Assembly: GCA_020137815.1 (NCBI GenBank)
Contig: CM035353.1
Span: forward strand, 3,220,471 to 3,284,470
From: Hormiphora californensis
Lineage: Eukaryota; Ctenophora; Tentaculata; Cydippida; Pleurobrachiidae
Direction: 5' to 3'
Length of the DNA: 64,000 nucleotides
Part shown: positions 58,568 to 64,000 of the stretch, piece by piece
Layout: every line of letters begins with the position of its first letter
Position numbering within the stretch: position 1 is the first letter of the stretch
Notes under the pieces: model-generated
What the model saw: only the letters and a program-made list of their open reading frames with translations
The model's database searches: none
Told to the model about the DNA's origin: nothing
Position numbers and translations under genes: made by a program

Positions 58568-61500
58568 ATGCAGGAAGGAAGCAGCAGTTCAGAGGAAAGT
58601 GACTGGGAAAGTGATCCAGAGTTTTTACATGGTAGGTCTCTAATTGATCAGATACATTTCTAATATATTATTGTGGCCTGATATATGGATTCCTTTCGCT
58701 CACTTCTAAGCTTTGTTTTAACATATTATTATACGGAATTCTCCTCCTCCCTCCCAGCTTTGAGCTTGCCTTGCTCGACCCTGTTTCCCCGCGCCCGGCT
58801 CGGGACAAATAAAAAGGGGTTGAACAAAACAACCCCCTCCCACATTTTGCATGCAGGGAAATGTCAAAATATTAGAACTCTAATTAATGTAAAAATTAGA
58901 ACTCTTATGACCTCAATAATCTGCATGCTTGTAAACGGAAACCATGAGCATGAGGCCCTTATTATTTACCCTCTTGTTATATTATATATAAACCCGGGTG
59001 CTTTTTGTAAGTTGGTGCTTTTTGTAAGTTGGTGCTGTTTGTAAGTTGGTCCTTTTTGTAAGTTGGTAGTTTTAGCTTCACTCTATAGTCTATGACTGTC
59101 TGCAAGCGACTTAAAATTTGTTCATGAGCACATGATAATTCTAGATAGAATTTTCTCTACACTAAGCAGTCAGTACAGTATTATAAGCTGACCATATTAT
59201 TTAGGATTTTTCAAATCTTACCTCCATTTTTGGTTTCTCTCCCTTTTTCTGTAAACTTTTTTGAGTATAAGGGCCGTCTCACCCGATTACTCAACAACGA
59301 AAATGCTACAGACTATCCTCTTTGTGTGATTATATAAAAGTCGACGAATATTATATAAAAAGTCGACGAATAATGAATATTATATACGTCGACACACCTG
59401 AACACACGAATACGCAAGTGAACCAGATCTGGTATATATCTGCGAATGTCATTGAGAATGAACTTGCTGAGCAAGATAGAGAAAAACACATCGATGTTAA
59501 ATACTCTCTCTCTCTCTCTCTCCCTCTCTCTGCTCTCATTCACTGTCACATTTTCTCTCATCAGTAGGTACAGTTTTATGTGTGTTATGGGTATGGCATC
59601 AAGCAGTATTTAGCAAGATCTTTATTTTTTAATCTATCTTTGGGCTAAATTTGGGCTTAATTTTTCATTTGTGTAGTTTTAAAATGATGGTTCGAGATTG
59701 TATCATGAATATCTGTTTTTCTATATCCTTCATTTTACCTGTCTTTTTCGCACAAATTTAGACTCCGTCTTTCTAATTGAACGTAACTTACTATGTGATG
59801 CCAGATTGCTATAATTTTAGTCTTGCACACACTCCCTCCCTTTCTGATTCTCCATATCTTCCCTCTCCATCTCTCTCTCTCCGTCTCTCTTTTTCTCTCT
59901 ATTTCAGCTCTAAGCCCAAAAAGTTAACATGTATCCCAGACCCCTGCATCTCTTTATCGATTTGAAAACCGAGAATATTTATGGTTTTCTCTATATCGTT
60001 AATCGCGGTTATATATTATACTTGTACATATATAATATATATATATATAACTAGGGTAATATATTGACTTTCCCTAGCAACTAAATAGAAACGTATGCCT
60101 CGATTTTCTTTATAAACGTTATAGCCATAGTCTCAATTATTTCCCTGGCGACAAGTGTGACGTGTGTGTACATATTATAGAAGGAAGGGTGAGGCTAGCT
60201 TATATTATGTATTTCTGGTTTTTTTTCTTGGTCAGTTTTACACATGTATATTTTGTCGCTATATGATATGTTGCACTGAATACAACACGTCATTCTCGTT
60301 CCGGATACTTTAGGGCCGGAATTAGGGCCGGAATTAGGGCCGTACCGGATAATATCGATATGATGTTATTAAGTGAAGGGAACTTTGCCTAGCTATACTG
60401 TGTTAGAACATAACAAATGGGAACTATAATTAAATAGTTTCCTGTTTGGCAATTACGATTTGTGTTCTTTGTTATAGATTTGATCACCTGCTCTTTATCT
60501 AACTCCACTAGGGCACGGTGATTCTCATCAATATTTGTAACATTTGACGGGTATTTTGTAACATTTGACGGGTATTATTGTGATATTAATTATTTTGACA
60601 TGCTACATAATGTCCCTCGCAAAAAGGGATGTGCTGTGAGAGAGTTGTAGTAGTCTATCTAGTAGCTGATACTATGCTTCTATTTTCCCCGTAATTCACC
60701 ATCAGATTATGTTAATTGTTCAATACCCCATACTGCAACAATATTATATTACGTGTGAAATGTTTATAATAAAAAATCAGCGGCCCGATTATATATAATT
60801 TTATTGTCCCCGGTAAGACGCCGAGAATACATTTCGTCACTTATAAAGGCGTGCTATTATATACTAGAATCCAGCGTGGGAAAGGAAAACGATGTAATAA
60901 TAATTTCAATTAGTCCATTAGAAGTGGAGTACTTATATGAGTGAAGTGGAATCGAAATTATTCTCTATCTCGATCTATTTTACCTCTGTATGAATCAGAT
61001 CAGCTGTCTCTTACTCCAGTTCCTCTGTCGAGAAATCGTGATTACTGTAACTTTCCCAATTCCAACATTAGTACACCCAACATATAACTTCTCCTTCTTC
61101 TCCTTCTTCTCCTTCTTCTTCTTTTTCTTCTTCTTTAGCTTTACACTGCTATTTTGCTGTTTCAGAGCTCTATTATATATTCACCGAGAATCAGTATTTT
61201 AACTTCACCTATTTTACCCGACCTAGCTATAGTTGCACTAGTCTTTATAACCATGAAAGTGCTCCTAAGGGGTATACCCTCTTCATCTCACCCCACGAAA
61301 AGGACGTCATGCACATGCTGGACCCTTGGTATAGGTGTGTGAGTGAGCGCTGTCTGTCATGTCTGTCTGTCTGTGTGCCTGTCTGTGATTCTGTCTGACG
61401 GTCTGTCTGTCGGTCGGTCTGTGCGTTTGTATGTCCTGGATGTGTGTCTGTCTGTCATGTCTGTCATGTCTGTCTGTCATGTCTGTCTGTCTGACGGTCT

Positions 61501-61659
61501 GTCTGTCGGTCTGTCTGTCGGTCTGTCTGACGGTATTTGTGTCTGTATGTCCTAGGTGTGCAGTGTGTCTGTCTGTCTGTGTGCATGTCTGTGATTGTGA
61601 TTCTGTCTGACGGTCTGTCTGTGTGTCTGTATGCCATGTGTGTCTGTATGCCAGCTGTG

Positions 61660-61724
<65 letters not shown>

Positions 61725-62876
61725 GCATTTATGGGGGTTTGGTGCAGAAGGTGGGCGGACTCTAGTGCTAACGGACTCTTTATCTAAATCCAAGGCGGAC
61801 TCTATATCTAAAAACGGACTCTTTATCTACAATTAGATTTTGAAAAAAGTTTAGAGTCCTCCTTGTGTAGACTTTTTAGATAAAGAGTCCGCCCTGTGTA
61901 CAATTTTTAGATATAGAGTCCTCTAGTACATTTTGGCGCCAAATCCTCCAACCCGGACTCTATGTCTAAAATCCTAACCCAACCCAAAACCTAACCCTAA
62001 CACTAACCCTAACCCTAACATCGAACCCAAATAACGGCCCTAACACTTCTAAATTAGTATAGGGGTAGAGCAAACTCTCGTTTCCGGCCTAACGGCCGAA
62101 ATCTCGAGTTCGCGGCGAAAGGCGGACTCTATATCTAATTTAGATTTATGTAGATATAGAGTCCACTTTGTTTAGACTTTTTAGATAAAGAGTCCGCCCT
62201 GTGTAGACTTTTTAGGTAAAGAGTCCTCCTAGAGTTTAGAATTATTTGGACTCTTTATCTAAATCTAAATTTAGATATAGAGTCCTCTTTAGACTTAGAG
62301 TGTAGCACTAGAGTCCGCACACCGGTGCAGAATGGTTGGGAGATTGTAGATGTAATTTCCACTACGCGTATTGCGTAAGTGCAAGTGTTCATGCAAGTGT
62401 GCATCGGCTACTTGAACTAGAAGAGAGTTGCGCAAATTCTCAATGAAACATGTTAATTTACATGTTCATCTTATACCGGTCTGAAAGGCCACCGTTCCGT
62501 CAGAGAATCAAATAGGGGTATGGCGCCTCCAGACAGGCTTTATACCGGTCTGAAGAGCGAGCAACTTTTTGTTGTAAGATGGTCCGTCTGAATCTGATGA
62601 GGTGTTATTACAACACGCGCGATTAATAGCAGCTGGGGTGTTACACGCACTCTTTTAGTACCAAGTATGCCTGTCAGCATTGAGTTGCAGCTGAAACTGT
62701 GTTCGTGCTCCCCAAAGTATGCGAACAATTCAATGCGCCAGCCCAACAATGAGCTCTGGCAGAGTATTCAGTATAATAATAATAATAATAATAACTATGT
62801 TTATATTCCGCCCATATCCGACAGGGACAGAGCAGCGAAACTGCTGCTGTCACTGAAGGATGATCTGAACGGTTAA
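58568..62876 (+). CDS. Unrecognised three-exon gene whose end runs into a LINE tail
   Basis: Exons 58568-58631, 61166-61336 and 62659-62876 keep phase 1 at both joins and give 150 residues. The head is MQEGSSSSEESDWESDPEFL, followed by aromatic-rich LYYIFTENQYFNFTYFTRPS and GYTLFISPHEKDVMHMLDPW, then SIELQLKLCSCSPKYANNSM. From about 62774 the codons become an Asn run and YVYIPPISDRDRAAK. That stretch is the reverse complement of the 3' tail of the LINE at the window end, so the stop is donated by the transposon and the original C-terminus is lost or lies beyond the window. I recognise no domain. The second donor (GGT|GTGTGA) was chosen to keep frame; GTGAGT two bases later would not. Confidence 0.5.
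59060..61160. other. Large intron of the unrecognised gene, no other gene seen
   Basis: AT-rich, with a CT tract at 59500-59530, a triplicated GGGCCGGAATTA at 60313-60340 and a TTCTCC run at 61090-61135. Confidence 0.45.
61343..61730. repeat. TGTC microsatellite
   Basis: TGTC repeats, imperfect at first and pure from about 61658 to 61723. Confidence 0.97.
61757..62312. repeat. GGACTCTWTATCTA repeat region with telomere-like core
   Basis: GGACTCTTTATCTA / GGACTCTATATCTA and their complements occur about a dozen times in both orientations. In the middle, 61970-62010 reads CCTAACCCTAACACTAACCC and CCTAACCCTAAC, the TTAGGG telomere motif of animals in reverse. Confidence 0.8.
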
Positions 62877-64000
62877 TATACTGGTAAGACCTCGCCAACT
62901 TATCCCTAATAGAACAAAAAATAATAAAGAAAAATTACACCGGCTCACATTACTATCGGCTCACATAACTATCGGTGACTGATTACATAACAGACTGAGT
63001 TAGAGTCCTGGAACTCTAAAAATTGATATAAAAGTCCGTATATTGGAAACACAGAAAAACACTCGTGCTATGAAAAACCCCAATTTATGCTTCACACTTC
63101 TGCTCGCCACGAGCTTAAATACAGAAAAATAATAAAAAACGGGTGCCAGCTAGAGCACATACCTCAGCAAGAAGGAGAGTGTTAAGAGGACAGTCCAGTC
63201 TCGCCAAAAGCCTCAGTGAAAAGACTAGTCTTGAGCTTCGACTTGAAAGATTCCACAGACTCAACAGCTCTCAGATCAAGGGGAAGCCTATTCCAGACTT
63301 CAGGCAGGTAAACCGACGGACGTCTTCTTCTCAACTTGGAAGTCGCATTGACACTTGATAGCTTAGGGTACTTCAGCTTGAGGCCATCAGGCCAAGCATT
63401 TCCTCTAGTAGCCCGGATCACATGAAGTCCATCATCAACAGGGACCTGATCTTGCAGGTAGTCAGGGGCCAATCCATGTACAATCTTGTACGCCATAAGG
63501 CATGCTTTGAACGTGACACGTTGTTCCACAGGAAGAACATGCAATTCTTTCAAGTATGGCATGTAGGTGTCTTGGTGACCGTGTAGGCCATAAACAAATC
63601 TGACACACGAGTTCAAGACTCTCTGAAGGCTGTTGAGAAGCTTCTTAGGTAAGCCATGGTAAAGGATATTACAATAATCCAGTCTTGAAATGATGAGCTG
63701 CTTAACAAGGAGTATCTTCGTCGATCTATCTAGACACCGGTTTACCTGCCATAGATTCTTCAACAACAAACCACATTGCCTCTTAACACTGTTGATTTGC
63801 CTCTCCATAGAGAGGTTGCTATCAAGGAACACTCCTAGTGTTTTCCCTGTACTCCCCGTAAAGTCCACTGGGCTTATCTCCACTCCACCAAAGTCCACAG
63901 TGGGCTGATAGACCATCTTATCCAGGGCGCTGTTTTTGCCTAACAGCAGGAATTCAGTCTTTGCCTCATTGCACTTTAGCCAGTGCTCACTCATCCACTC
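62774..64000 (-). mobile_element. L2/CR1-type LINE, 3' part, cut by the window end
   Basis: On the minus strand the ORF from the window end to 63182 encodes the end of a reverse transcriptase and its C-terminal region: WMSEHWLKCNEAKTEFLLLG, GVFLDSNLSMERQI, RLDYCNILYHGLP, LQRVLNSCVRFV, HVLPVEQRVTFKACL and SVYLPEVWNRLPLDLR, all standard in CR1/L2/Jockey-like elements. The ORF ends SLFTEAFGETGLSS. The 3' untranslated tail runs to GGGCGGAATATAAACATAGT followed by an ATT repeat at 62774-62796, the usual L2/CR1 ending without poly(A). The 5' part lies beyond the window. Confidence 0.88.

Overview
This window is nuclear DNA from an animal, probably an early-branching, gene-compact one such as a sponge; that placement is inference. 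The evidence is spliced genes with short GT-AG introns, and metazoan families: a forkhead factor, a Fritz/WDPCP homologue, SRSF2-type SR proteins, a Ly6/uPAR-fold protein and an LDLa-bearing class A GPCR. The window also carries many microsatellites, foldback elements, MITEs, Helitrons and a LINE. I see no CRISPR, operon or bacterial feature, and no tRNA or rRNA I can support.

Layout. 1-4.1 kb: half of a foldback transposon, then a broken GPCR paralogue split by a MITE, which fades into sequence that looks like poor consensus. 4.4-5.7 kb (+): a two-exon RRM-like/SP-repeat protein. 5.9-7.3 kb (+): an F-box protein front half with two apparent 1-nt frameshifts and no WD40 exons found. 9.5-13.5 kb (+): a five-exon forkhead gene with an eh1-like tail motif. 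14-18.7 kb: no confident gene; a 1.35-kb near-perfect palindrome and minisatellites. 18.8-32.1 kb (-): three genes on one strand: WDPCP (12 exons, 32.1-28.5 kb), an SRSF2 homologue (28.15-21.9 kb) and a second SR protein with a glycine-rich N-terminus (20.85-18.8 kb). A three-exon Ly6-like gene (+, 26.8-27.9 kb) sits inside intron 1 of the SRSF2 gene, beside a 2.2-kb foldback transposon. 33.4-40 kb (+): a serine/proline/lysine-rich protein with 22 tandem 19/21-residue repeats and several small downstream exons, with large introns hosting a foldback element and a mariner-like MITE. 40.5-44 kb: two Helitrons, one inserted cleanly into the arm of an older foldback element. 45.3-46.8 kb: two orphan exons. 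47.25-50.72 kb (+): an intronless 1156-residue LDLa-7TM receptor. 51-53.3 kb: hairpin-rich repeats. 53.3-57 kb: poor-quality GA-rich sequence with three tandem units. 58.6-62.9 kb (+): an unrecognised three-exon gene whose last exon runs into the tail of an L2/CR1-type LINE (-) that continues past the window end.

The genes do not form one pathway. The shared theme is mobile DNA: a 109-bp hAT-like MITE occurs seven times, four of them in introns, and carries CCAAT, CACGTG and GTAAACA motifs; foldback elements carry clusters of TGACGTCA. Two introns show duplicated splice acceptors. All reading-frame and splice assignments were made by eye; no alignment, RNA or database support was available.
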